Source of the DNA: Diaporthe sp. PMI_573
Taxonomy: Eukaryota; Ascomycota; Sordariomycetes; Diaporthales; Diaporthaceae
Direction: 5' to 3'
Assembly (NCBI GenBank): GCA_021399435.1
Contig: JAJTUP010000026.1
Span: 620,001-684,000, forward strand
Length of the DNA: 64,000 nt
Part shown: positions 22,747 to 34,113 of the stretch, piece by piece
How positions within the stretch are numbered: the stretch's first letter is position 1
How the letters are laid out: the number at the start of each line of letters is the position of its first letter
Translations under genes and position numbers: made by a program
Notes under the pieces: generated by a model
The model's input: the letters and a program-made list of their open reading frames with translations, nothing else
Database searches by the model: none
Told to the model about the DNA's origin: nothing

Positions 22747-25198
22747 TCATCGCTGATACGCCGGCAGAGGCTCCAATGACGCCGTCGGGGCTTGGTGTGC
22801 GAAGTACGCTCCGTACTCGTCCTCCTCTGTGAGGATCGGTGCCGAGGGCCCGTCGACTACTGGCGGCGCACAGGGCGCGGAACTGCTCCCAACCCCGGCG
22901 TCGTCCTCCCCGGGGAATTCGGGCGGAGCGCTCGCCTCTGCCAGTAACCTCTGCCGCTCGAGCTCCTGCTTGTCGTCTGTCGAGCTGCCGTTCGCCCCGG
23001 TTGAGACCGCTACTAGGTCGTCAAGCGTTGGCGCTGATGGGGCTGCTTCGGAGGCCGGGGCCAGCGGCGGAGCTGAAGGTGCGGTGGGGGCAGATGGGCC
23101 GGCTTCGTCGTCCCCGCCATATGCTGCTGGCGCTGAAGGTCCTGCTGTGGGTGCTGGCGCTTCGGGTTGGCTGGGCAATAGTCTCTGCTCTGCTCGTCGT
23201 ACCCTTTCCTTCTCTGAGAGGCCGCTCTCATCTGCGAAGTCTGGCGGTGGCGGTATGTAGTGTGGTGCTGGTTCGGCCGGCTCCTGAGACCCTCCGTTCC
23301 AATACGGGTATTGAGCTGCGGGCTCGCCAGGATATGGAACGTATTCCTGTGTGTATGCTTCCTCTGCACCGTAGCCTTCCTCTTCCCATCCTGCAGGCCA
23401 CGACCCGTTCTCATTGTAAGCCGCGCCGTCCTGCCCTGCATTTGAAGCTGATGAGACCGCCTTGCCACGCCGGCTAGTGTCCGTGGTCCCCACGACCAGC
23501 TCAAAGGAATCATATATGACACCTTTCTCCCGCTTCAGGGGGTCTGTGTTGACCAAGCTGCCGTCAAAGGACGCGAGACTAGCCACTGCCTCCCTGCCTG
23601 ACGTCAACACGCCAGCAGCAGGGCCGACCCTTGGGTTCTGCTGTATTTGTATCGCGTTTGCAAGCTTGCCGCCCAGGTCCACGATGACCTCTAGTCGGTA
23701 TTTGAAGCTGATCATCTCCCCGGGAACTCCTCTTATCGAGGGGAATGAGTTCTCAGGTACCCTGACAGAGGTCATCACGCTGGCAGTCAGCGTGGCAGGG
23801 TCGATGATCAAGGGGCTGAATGCCTGTGAGAGGTCTTTCCGGAACACACTGCATGTGCCAGCCGATGATAATGACAGCCCGCCTAGGCCGGTCTTTGACT
23901 TTGGGTAATACTCCTCCTTCTCCAGCCTCCGCTGTTCTTCCTTGGATATATTCTTGAACAGCGCAACCGGTGGCGCCGAGTCCACGCGGCCTTGCCTGTA
24001 CAAAGTCACAATGACTCCGTACAGGCTCTTTATTCGTTTCGTATGCTGCACGTCTACCTTGACGGATATCGTGTCGCCGGGTAAGCACCCGCTCTTCATA
24101 AGCTCGATCTTTGTTGTGATCGTCTTGTCCTTGGAGGAAACGGATTTCCTCGATACGCCCGCCTGGACAGTTCCCAGGCTGCCCGACTGGTTTGGGTCTG
24201 CGCGTTCTCTCGAGCTCAGGCCAGTGCTTCCGCTCACAGCACTGTCCCCGCTCACTTCGCTCCTCAGGTCACTGTTGACAGGACTCCTCGGGTTTTGGTG
24301 TGCATCTTGGTTTGCATCGTCTGCGACAAGAGATCCCTCTGTTGATGTTTCCACCGCTCTCGTCGAGTCGAAATCCGATGAAGACTCGCCCGCACCGTCT
24401 GCTGTGATGGGTGTTCCTCTTTCAGAGACGGTCGAACCTGCTGGCTTCTTCTTCTTTGATCTTTTGGAAATGGGCTGCAGGTAGATTGTTCGGGGGCGGG
24501 GCGCCGGAAGAGTGCCAACATCAACCTGCTCCACCAGTTCGATTTTGCGATCACAAGTTGTTGTCGCATTTATGGAAGTCGGCCTGGTCAGCGTCGCTAC
24601 AATCGTGTACCCGATGGTCCCTCGTTCGAACTGCGGAAGTATTAATAAATCATGGTCTGGGTCAAGAGCGGCGATGCGCCGCCGGAGAAATCACATGCTG
24701 ATGGCGAGAACCATTGGCGCTTACATCAATGCTGCTGGGCAGGTCCTTCTCGGGGAACAACAGGTCAAAGTTGAATTCGTATCTCCCCGATTCCAGCCTC
24801 CCATCGGCGCAGAGGACCTGCTCATCCTGAAACAACGAGGCGTAGCCGTTGCCGAGGAATCTGAACTGAGAGATGCCGTCTGAATCGAACTCGGAGGGGT
24901 TGACTGGCTCGTTGGCCGCGTTTGGGTTCTTGTAGACTCGCACGTAGCCACGCAGGGCGACGGTCAGGTGGGTGACTCGGATGGGCTTGACGAGAGCCAG
25001 GACCACGGCGCCCCTCACATTGTCGCCGGCGGCGTACTTGCGATGTGGCTCGGCGGGGCGGATGTGGAAGTCGACGACGTTGCGGGTGCTTCTGGAGCGG
25101 ATGGGCAGGGCGAACCTGCTGAAGAAGGAGCGGCTCGAGGGTTGATGTTGGTCTTCCAGCGTGGTCGAGGCGTTGCTGGTCCCGGATAGGGCTACCAT
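22747..25198 (-). CDS. palF: pH-response arrestin PalF/RIM8
   Basis: Two exons (25198-24725, 24630-22747) joined in phase 0 give 785 residues. The N-arrestin domain (about 37-190) starts STRNVVDFHIRPAEPHRKY and includes KPIRVTHLTVALRGYVRVYK and LPSSIDFERGTIGYTIVATL. A Ser-rich linker follows, then the C-arrestin domain (about 328-540) with SGCLPGDTISVKVDVQHTKR, YGVIVTLYRQGRVDSAPP and TGLGGLSLSSAGTCSVFRKD. These match PalF of filamentous fungi, which binds the ambient-pH sensor PalH and recruits ESCRT so that PalB can trigger PacC cleavage. The acidic, Pro-rich tail carries five PSAP motifs (near 656, 670, 676, 689, 753) and a terminal LPAY. ATG at 25198 was chosen because the earlier in-frame start is only GTG. 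The upstream region holds paired TGCCAAG sites. Confidence 0.93.
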
Positions 25199-25611
25199 CT
25201 GTGCAGGACTGGGGGTCACGGGGGGGCTCGCGACGGGGTGGCCTCGTCGTCCCCGTGCCGTGCCTTACGGAAGGTGTCGGTGGGTTCCAGATTGACTGGA
25301 GTGGGTGGGTGTCGGGCTTTGGCGGGTTTGTCGTATTGTTGGGATCGTGTGTCGGTCGGGCTCCGTAGGGGCGGTGGATCGCCCTGGACGATGAGCGAGG
25401 GGTGGGTGATTAGGCAGTAGTTGGATAACAAGATGGACCGAGAGCTGGGAAATGTCGAGTCCTTCCAAAGTGCCGACTGTCCCCTCCACGGTCTTGGCCT
25501 GGAGCTGAGCCACCGGAGGCGACGAGGACAGCTGTGGCCAGTGACGGCGAAGGTGAGGAGAATCGGGGGGGGGGGGGGTGAAGACAGAATGCCGCCACAC
25601 ACGCGCGCGAT

Positions 25612-25706
25612 TACACACACACACACTCACACACACTCACACTCACACGCAGGAGCACACACACAGGCACACACAGGCACTCGCACGCGCACGCACACGC
25701 ACACAG
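25612..25706. repeat. CA-rich microsatellite upstream of palF
   Basis: Irregular run of CA dinucleotides interrupted by CTCA, GGAG and CG steps. It lies 415-510 bp before the palF ATG. A run of 14 G sits at about 25565-25578. Confidence 0.9.
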
Positions 25707-25814
25707 CTGAGGCCAGAGCAGTCGGGGTCGTTCAGCTTGTAGGAGGCTCGCGTGGGCTGCCGAGTGCCGGGAAGAATGATGTATAGAAGAAAGGAATGGG
25801 TTCGTTGAGCGGCA

Positions 25815-25821
25815 TGCCAAG
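25815..25821 (+). promoter_or_regulatory. PacC/Rim101-type site 1 (TGCCAAG)
   Basis: TGCCAAG is the core recognised by PacC/Rim101 zinc-finger factors. It lies about 620 bp upstream of the palF ATG, paired with a second copy 20 bp away. Binding is inferred from the motif only. Confidence 0.45.
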
Positions 25822-25834
25822 GCAAGACAAGACT

Positions 25835-25841
25835 TGCCAAG
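25835..25841 (+). promoter_or_regulatory. PacC/Rim101-type site 2 (TGCCAAG)
   Basis: Second TGCCAAG, same strand, exactly 20 bp after the first (about two helical turns). Together they make a plausible feedback element on palF. Confidence 0.45.
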
Positions 25842-26314
25842 AGGGAAAGAAGTACACTGTCAGGACGGAAAGCCGCGTGTAGGACCTGGACGGGCGGACG
25901 GGTCGAGGCGACAGGTTGGTTTTGGGAAATGGGGCGGGCTTGCTGCTGGGTGGGTTTGGTATTGTTTGGGGTTGTGCAGGGGGACGCTGACGGGGAAGCG
26001 TGCAAGTGAAACCTGATACAGCGAGTATTCGAAGGGGACACGGGTGACCGATCACTAACGACGGGTGACTGGGTGGAGGGACCGGCGGGGAGAGAGGGAG
26101 AGTGTGAGGGAAGAGGGGGAGGACGGAAACAGTGAGCGTGGATGGTGAGTGGTGAAGAGAGGGAGAAACACTTGGGATCAAACAAGCTACGCGGCAGGAC
26201 AGGACGGACGGCCGACCTTGAACACCACCGACCGACTGTTCCGTCCCTCGTTGCCAGCGCGGTCGGTATCTACCTTTCATGAACAATGATCTGATTACAT
26301 TCACATTTACGTCT

Positions 26315-26338
26315 CTGTCTGTCTGTCTGTCTGTCTGC
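26315..26338. repeat. CTGT tetranucleotide repeat
   Basis: About six tandem CTGT units. A further short CTGT run is at 26559-26570. Confidence 0.9.
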
Positions 26339-26763
26339 TCTCTGTCCCCCGCCCCCCGCCTCGGCCTGCTCCTCGGTGCTGCTCCTCCCTCGGACTGCTG
26401 CTGCTGCTGCCTCCTCTTCCTCACGGCATTTCGGAAACAAGGGGAGGAACCGGATCTGCCCCGTCTCTTCCGCGCTACGTCGTTGTGCTGCACCTGCACC
26501 GCTTGTGCCTTGCCTCGCATGCGGTAGGCGTCTGGACAACAGAGCCGGGCGCAGGTGTCTGTCTGTCTGTCGGGCCCAGCAGGTACCCCGTACCTGTCTA
26601 TACCTGTGCCTCGTACCTTCCTCTCAAGAACCTGGCACAATCGCGGGGCAACGGTGCTTGAGCGATGCCCCTGCCCCCCCCCCTGCGAATCCTTCTCCTC
26701 CACCTCTCTGCAGTCAGTCACTCACCCCGTCAGCCATGGAAAGCCATCGACAAGAGGCAGTCG

Positions 26764-26869
26764 GTCAGTCAGTCAGTCAGTCAGTCAGCGATCAGCATCC
26801 GCATCCGCATCCCCATCAGCATCCACATCCCATCAGCATCAGCATCCGCATCAGCATCAGCATCAGCCA
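26764..26869. repeat. GTCA run followed by CATCNG hexamer-like repeat
   Basis: GTCA x6 (26764-26787) is followed directly by irregular CATCCG/CATCAG units to 26869. It lies in the distal upstream region of palF and is not in a supported coding frame. Confidence 0.9.
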
Positions 26870-29422
26870 TCTTTGCGAGTCCTCGAGGGAAAAGGCACCA
26901 ATGTCGGCAGTTCAATAGTATTTGAATTATTAGCCTGCTAGGCTACTGGGTAGTTTCCCGCCTCCTGGGGACCCTTTCCCTCCAGGGCCCTCCAGCACTT
27001 GTTCCAGACCTGCCTCGTTCGGCCGTCGCAACCACGGGCCGCAGTGAGCTTGAGCAAACCTTCTAGCCGCTGGCTAGCCTGCTTCAACGCCTGGCTGGCT
27101 GGCTAACCGGAGCTTTCCTGGCAAGGTGGCTAGTCCCGGCCGTTGGCAATCGCAGCCTGGGAAAAGTGCGACCGATCCTCCCCAGCTCCTGACCAGCTCC
27201 TGACCAGGCCGCCCACCCGAATGAACCATCGTCCCATCTTGGTCTCACCCTCACACTGACTCCGTGCCTTCGTCGCGCTCATCGGGATACGCCGTTCTGC
27301 AGCGACGACCTGAAGCCATTACTTGCTTCGAAACACCCAAGTCAGGCATCGTCGGCGAGGATTCTGCCAGTGAATCGCCCCGTCGACCTCCCCCACCAGA
27401 GCCTCTACGGGGCTCGGTATGGCCACTCCCGGGTTGTCGAGTCAAGGGACCCCGTGTTGAAATCTCCATGTCCTTTTTCGACCCGATCGTCATTACCAAG
27501 GCGGGTGCTCGAAGATCCAGTCTTACGCGTCACCAAACCTTGAGTTGCTTGTTTGGCTTTGACAATATCTCCGCCTCAAGGTCTGGTTGAAGTCTAAAAA
27601 TTGTCGGGCTGCCGACACGCATCCCTTCATTGATCGAGCAAGCCCCCGAACATTATCGCCCTCACCATTGAAGCGAGGGCCCACTACTGGAAACCTTAAT
27701 TCATCGCCCGTTCCACCTGGGCACCAACTCAGGCGATCAAGATGCTGCCAATAGCTCCGGGCAGTGTGTCCTATTGTTGGCCCGCGCCCGTCGCCAGAGC
27801 CTGCGCACCACAAAAAAAAACCCCAAAAAAAAGGTCCATGGTGTCACCATGACGCCCAAAATAATTCCGGGTCAACACGCCTCTGCGGTTGGGCGCCTCA
27901 AGAAACATCCGCTCGCACTCGAAACGACCAAGTCTGGGGTCCGGGAGCGTCGTTTCTATCTTGCGGGACAGGCGCAGGCCACTGGTACCTGCCCAGCTAT
28001 TCTGCATATAGCGCGGACTTTTTTCGACTCTGCTAATCTTGGAAGCATCGACTGAATGGGCCGATCTGGCTGGCTCCAGATCTTGGCTTTCTCTAGCTTC
28101 TTTTTTGTCTGCGTGCTTCTCTCACTTCTCATGCAGGGCGCCCAGATCCACGCAACGGCACGCACATGGGCGGGCATGGCCAAGAATGTTGCACGACACC
28201 CCCAAGCATTTTCTCTCCAGCACTTGTGGCCTGTCCCCCAGCGATGGGTCCCCTCCCCCCTCAAGCTTCATGGTCTCGCCCGAAAAGCTTCATTTCCGTA
28301 GGGCTGGCAGCTCTTGGCCTTGGTCGAACAGCAACACTATTTATAAACCCGATCAATGCTCTCTCTAAAAGCTTGTCGTTTGGCGTCTCAGACATCACCA
28401 CTTAACCTGCACTCATGTGCATAATTGGCTCTGGTCACCATAGCTGGCAATGCCGTCCAGCGCGTTTTAACGACAACTGAGGCAATGTTTGGCTCGCTTG
28501 TCCTTTGAAAACCGCACAGAGGTAACGAAAAAGAAAAAGAAAAAAAAAGAGAGAGGGGGGGGGATAACTGGTACCTCAGACGGCCGGCTACCCGCCTGTC
28601 ACCTGTGTGGCAAGCTCCACCGGACTTGCATTGCGGACATCGGTTGGTGTTTGACAATTTGTATCAGCGCCGCCAATTGGATACGACCCGTGAGCCGAAG
28701 ATCTTCGCAAGCATGTGCCACCTGCACACCACAGCACACCGGTACGTGTTATCGTCCGACAAACCCCTCGCATCGCTTGTACGTGTCGATAACGGCACAT
28801 CGGCAAGTCGATGGCTTTGATTCGAAGCCCGTTGCTCAATTGTACGCGGTGGCAGCAGAGATTTGTCAGAGACCAGGCACAGTCATGCTGACCAGGACTC
28901 CTCCAACTGAATGCCGGCAAAGCACAATCCAATCTCTCAAACGGCGCGTGACCGTCCGCGTCCTCGACCCTCGACAACTACCACCATATCCAATGTGTGT
29001 TGCCAAGCCACCTTGACAGGTCTGATTCTGCAACGACTCCGTCCGACTCTATTTCAGTCGCTCTGATGCAATTTACTTGTCACTGTTCACAAACATTTCG
29101 AGCCTCTCTAAATATAGGGGAAAAAATCCACAATTCTTTCGTCCAGGCCGCCAATGAACAGATTGAACTCGACATCGAATCTATCTCTCACCAGCACTGC
29201 CTCGCCCTGGGACGAACCTCGTCTGAAGAAGACGGACAAATTGACCACCAGAAACACTTCCCGCCGAGCCTCAACTAGTCGTCTGGGCCTACGAAACAAA
29301 TAGCTCACGAGAGCTGCCGGTTCTGAAATTTTCAGAAGCTACAAACGGCCGACAAGCCCTGTCCCTTTTCAAACAGTCAGCAAGGTTGCCTGTCCGTAGG
29401 TACCTCTACCCCGCATGACCAA

Positions 29423-29725
29423 ATGTGCTGCTGGGAGTTCAAATCCCGTCATTATTGCAAGCACTGCAGCATCCCAATGTACTGGGCCCCGAGCCCCGGA
29501 CGCATCAAGCTGTGCTTCGGGGCTAGGACCATGGGCGGCGGCAGGCCTGGGCGGTGCGTGATGCAGAACATCGAGCTCCTCGAGGACCGCCAGCTCTTCA
29601 CGGCCTGCTGCACCGACTGTGCACGACTGACCTCTCATGGTGTACTTCCGCGGCACTGGAGGGATACCGGGAGTGTTAGGAAACCCGGCCGTTGGTGGAG
29701 GCGTCTCGCTAGATGGAGCCAATAA
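29423..29725 (+). CDS. Possible small Cys-rich protein
   Basis: ATG-started frame of 100 residues. The first 65 codons strongly prefer G or C in the third position, as real genes in this window do, while neighbouring frames do not. The protein has Cys at 2, 3, 12, 15, 31, 45, 61, 62 and 65, including YCKHC and ACCTDC, so a small zinc-binding or disulfide-rich fold is possible. There is no signal peptide. The last 35 codons lose the codon bias and become Arg/Trp-rich, so the true end may be an unseen splice. I do not recognise a family. Confidence 0.4.
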   Translation: MCCWEFKSRHYCKHCSIPMYWAPSPGRIKLCFGARTMGGGRPGRCVMQNIELLEDRQLFTACCTDCARLTSHGVLPRHWRDTGSVRKPGRWWRRLARWSQ

Positions 29726-30639
29726 CCCGGCTCGGGGGGACGTTTTCGTAAGAGAAGCAGTTCATATGTTTGAGCGAGGTGGTAAGTTGCGACCGTAGGA
29801 CTCAGGATCCTCTGCTACGTAACCGTAAAACTTGATTGGCGGCCATGACTGTTGGTTCAACCAGCCTTTGATTCGCCTCCCTGCCGCACGCATGGCACCT
29901 GGACGACACTGGGCTCAACATAGGCCCACTTGTGCTCAGCGACAGCGAAATTGTGTTCGGTCTATCCAATGGCACGCGCAGCACGGAGTCCATGCTGTGC
30001 ATCTGTCCAGGCCGTATCGTCTGTCACGTCTATGGCCACCTGGTGCGCAAAGATGATAATATCATTTGCTCTATCTGCCCTTGGGATGTTCGCATTCCAA
30101 CCAACAGGTATTTCCAGGCGCGCACAAATCCACAATACTAGAGTATTACAATATGCCATGAAAAGTAATAAGCCAACTCCTCATCTTGACCTGATGCGTG
30201 ATATGATGCGTCCACTGTGCGCTCCCTTCGTTTTTGTTCTTCGCAAAGCAGACATGATCCTTCCCTCCCGTTCCAAACCTTGCCGCCATGCATTTTCTTA
30301 ATCAGTGGAGTTTGAATGAAATGTGCAAAAGACGATGAATGACGGTTGATGATGATGACCCAGAACGCCGGGACAAGGGATGAGCGAGCATCCGTCCTCC
30401 TCCCTTTCCGTATCAGACTCCACTCGTCGCCCCCTACCTCCCTTTCCCCGCCGCCTCGCTTAATTTCTAATTCAGCATTGAAAGCTCACGCTCCGGGCCT
30501 TTTGCCTCTCTTCTCCAAATCCTGCTCTTGCCTCCGCTTTGTCGTGGTTGTGACCACCGAGAACAGCAGGACCGCTGCCGCCACCACCCGAGGTTCGCAT
30601 CCCGCAGTGCTCGTGCTCAGAAAGGTCTTCCGGGATCAC

Positions 30640-33600
30640 CTAGAACCCGAACTTCTTCTTCTGCTTGGCTGGCTTCTGCTGATTGCTCATGTCCTTGAGG
30701 ATGTCATCGAACGTGCTGCTCAGGGTGTGACTGTGACCGTTGCCGCCGCCGCCTCCGACAGGCTTGCGCGCGGGCACCTCGCCGCGCATATTGTCGACCG
30801 ACTTGGCGTTCCGGATGGTGCCCGGCGCGGACTCGCCCGAACTCTGCGGCCGCTCGGGGCCCAGCGAGTCCTGCCGCTGCGCCACCTGAAAGCTGTACAC
30901 GCGGCTCGAGCGGCGGTCCACGGGCGCAGCGCCCACGGGGGGGGGGAGCGGCTCGAGGGCGGATAGGCCCGCGAAGCTCGCGCGGAAATTGGACCCTGCC
31001 CCGCGGCCGGCGGCCAGACCGCTGTTGGGCGAGATGACGCGCCTCTGGGGGCCCGAGGCTGGGGACGCCGGCGCCGAGCTCACGGGCGAGTTGCCGTTGC
31101 TGCTGTGGTAGCCGCCTGTTCCGCCCATGCCCATTACGGGGTCGTTGTCCTCAAAGACGGCGCGGGGGGCCTCGAGTGGTGAGTACGCGGAGCCACTAGC
31201 CCCGTCGGCGAGCGGTGGTGGTGGTTGCATGCCAACCAGCCCGGCGGCGCCGCCGTTCACCTTGACCTCTTCCCATGCCTTGGCAGCCTCCCAACAGTGC
31301 GAGCGCTCGAAGGTGCCCTCCACGGAGAACATGACCACGTCTGCCGAGAGCTCAACCTTGACCTGGGACCCGGGGAGCTGGTACCAGGCCTTGCGGACCT
31401 CACCTGCCTCTTCAAGCCACGGCGGGTTGCCCATCGGCGGCTGGCAGAGGAAGTACTCGACGCCCTCGGTGAACCGCAGATCAGGCGCGTCGATGACGAG
31501 CAGCGGTAGTGACTGGATGACCACGTAGAGGAAGAGCCACATACCGAGGCGATTGTCAGCGAGCTCGGCCTGAGACTTGCCCTTGGCCTGATCGTGGTCG
31601 AACTCCTTGAAGTGGAGGAGGAAGGGCGACTTGATGCTGTCAGCGTCGAAGTTGTAGGACTTGTGCATGATGAGCTGTAGCTCGTGGTCCTTGATGTTGC
31701 GGTCAAACTTGAGCTGGTCCTTTTCCTTCAACTCGTCGTACTTGACCTGCACAGTCTTCATTGTGGGCAGTATGGGGATGTCATATGGAATTGGAGGCAA
31801 GACCGGTGGTGAGGACTGGTCGAATTCTGTCAGCAACTTCCGCAGGGCCCTGATGTGCTCGTTGGACTCCTTGTCCGAGACATCGTCGACGGCTTGGTCG
31901 ATGACGCGTGGCGTCACCGAGTCGCGATCCACCAACAGGTCGTAGAGCGATGACAGGTCCGCATATAGCGTCTTCAGGACAAGCCTGTTCAGGCCGCTTT
32001 CCGAAAATGGGTTCTTCTTGCTTCTTGCCTTGGGCGGCCAGGCCCCAAACAGGGACTTGTAGTACCCAAGGGTGAAACCTCGCATCCTCGAGAAGGCTGA
32101 CTTCCACCGGTTGAAGCGCACGTCCTTGAACTCGGAAGACCCTGCGACGCCAGAGAAAAGAGCCGGGAACTCAAACTCCTCCAGCCTGGAATTGACGTTG
32201 TGCTGACGGTTCAGCAGGTCCAGGTTTGACCGCTCGAGACGGCGCCACACCTCGGGGGACACCTGCTTGGCCAGTGGCGACTTCAGGGAGACGATTGCCT
32301 GCCATTTGCCAACGGCGTGCGTGAAAGCCTCGTTGTAGAGCTCCCAGCACTTCATGCGCTCGCCCAGGATTACGGCCTCTAGCGTCTTTTCACGGCTGTG
32401 CCGTACGTCAGCAAGCGAAAGCTGAGACATGTAGAAGCCAAAGCTCAAGTCAACGCCCTCGCCCCAGGTCGTGCCATCCATGCTCATGAAATCGAACTCC
32501 TTCAGCAGTGAGGAGATCTCGAGGAACGCGGAGAAGATCGTTGGCCGGAATTTGGTGGCGACCAGCGGTTGTCCCGTCAAGAAGGCGAAGAGATTTCGGA
32601 TCGCAATCAGGCGCTGTAGCTCGGGTTGTGTCTTTGGGTCTTGGGAAGCAAGCTGGTCAGGGGCCGCGGGGGGAAGGTACAGCCGAACCACCCCGTCTGC
32701 GGGCTCAGGCATCAGTTGTTGGTGCGGCTGGCGATCGGCGTCCTGGGGAATCAAGTTGTCGCGTCCATCAAAACTCCTCGATCTATCCCTCGCGGTCCTG
32801 CTGCTCTCCAGGTCTCCCTGAATCAGCTCGTGAAACACTATCGAGGCCTCAATCGCTTGCGATGAGACCTTGAAAGACGGCCCTTTTCCGCTGGCCTTGG
32901 GGGAAAGGTACACAAGGACATCGCCGGTCTCAGTCCAGAGCTCGGGAACCTGTCGTCACTGTCAGCACCTGAGTTATGGCACCGGGGCTGCCCAGCATCC
33001 TATTACCTTCTCATTGTTCGCCAGGAACGCAGTGTTATAATCAGCCTGGTTGTCGGCCGACAAAATCCACGCCTTGCTCGGAGACATCTTCTTCAGGTCC
33101 TTGGAGCTGGAGCTCGGCCGCCCTGGCAACCAGCTCCTTCGCAATCTTCCTCGGCTGTCACCGCCGTCATTGGACTGTTTCGACATGGGCCTAGGGTATG
33201 TGACTGCATCCGCAGGATTGGACACGGCCTGGGGGCCATCGCTCAGGACTTCCCTGTGCGTCGACGGTTGCGCAGAGCTGCTTCTTACGCGAGAGGCCGG
33301 CGAAGAGCGCCTGGTTGACTGTAATTTCGTGGGCCCATCTCTCCTGTCTGGAGAAGACTGGTGAGCAGAGCTGCTGCGCGCGCTTCCTCTGGATTTTGGC
33401 GCAACAGGTGACACGGGCGTAGGTGGCTGTTCCTTTGGCAAAGGGTCCTTGGGAGGTGGTGGGGGGGCGCCGTCGGCGGACACGGCCCGGGGTTGTTTCT
33501 GTATGACTTGAGGCATGTCGGCGCCGGAGTGAGTTTCGGCTCCGGTGTCAGCTGCCTCGGGGGACTCGGTGCGCTCGACACCAAAGTCAAAGTCGTAATC

Positions 33601-34113
33601 GGAGACCTGGGTTACCGGGGTCTGTATGCCGAGTCCTCCTGCTGCCCCTGGAGAGTTGTCGATGGTAGAGACCGAGTCGTGGGGGTTTGAGGAGGAGTTT
33701 GGACTGCCGTCGGAGGAGGCTGGCCTGGTTGCGAGCTCGACGGTCGAGGCAACGGGTCTCCGCGGGATAGGCTCTGTTCTTAGGTGTGAAGGAGGCAATG
33801 CCTCTGTTGCTGTCTTGGGGCGCAGGCTGGGGACGGGTTCGGCGGGTTCGGCGGATGTCGAGCCGCGGGAGCTGGGGGTCGCAAAGAAGGACGTCAGCAC
33901 ATTGAGCCTCGACTTCCTCCTCTGTAGCTTCTTTGCGCCTGACTCGTCAGCGCCCACTGTGTCGACGGAGCCCGCCCTCGCTAGCGAGGAGCCACCAGGA
34001 GACTTGACGTCCCTCTCATTGGAGGAGTTCGAGAGCAGGCTGTGCACGGAGGGCAGTGAGAGCAACGAGGGCCGGCTGCTCTTGGAGGAGCGGGACGACT
34101 TGCTCAGCGGCAT
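30640..34113 (-). CDS. Large conserved fungal protein, DUF8004 type
   Basis: Two exons (34113-33007, 32949-30640) joined in phase 0 give 1138 residues. Residues 1-340 are Ser/Pro-rich and disordered, beginning MPLSKSSRSSKSSRPSLLSL. The conserved part starts near 345 with SKAWILSADNQADYNTAFLA and NEKVPELW, and runs to about 930. It includes RNLFAFLTGQPL, FMSMDGTTWGEGVDLSFGFY, EFEFPALFSG, YYKSLFGAWPPKARSKKNPF, SGLNRLVLKTLYADLSSLYD, FTEGVEYFLCQPPMGNPPW and SHCWEAAKAW. This order of blocks is what I recall for the fungal DUF8004 family; function is unknown. The C-terminal 200 residues are Gly/Ser/Pro-rich and end with a Lys-rich KKKFGF. No signal peptide or membrane segment was seen. Confidence 0.82.

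Larger units (their letters stand above)
25199..30639. other. palF upstream region and gene-poor stretch
   Basis: Seen on the palF strand, 25.2-26.7 kb is pyrimidine-rich and full of simple repeats, as expected of a promoter and long leader. It includes paired TGCCAAG boxes. 27-29.4 kb has only short overlapping frames; the best, plus-strand 27264-27590, lacks an ATG and a recognised domain. An A/G tract lies at 28530-28562. One possible small gene (29423-29725) is listed separately. 29.8-30.3 kb has overlapping short frames that I do not call. Confidence 0.5.

Noticed and set aside
25199..25219. Upstream GTG start for palF adding seven residues
   Set aside because: An ATG follows at once, and nuclear fungal genes rarely start at GTG. 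The extra residues are not conserved-looking.
29430..29450. TTCAAAT T-loop-like word, possible tRNA
   Set aside because: The flanking bases do not form a 5-bp T stem, and no acceptor or anticodon arm is present. The word lies in a likely coding frame.
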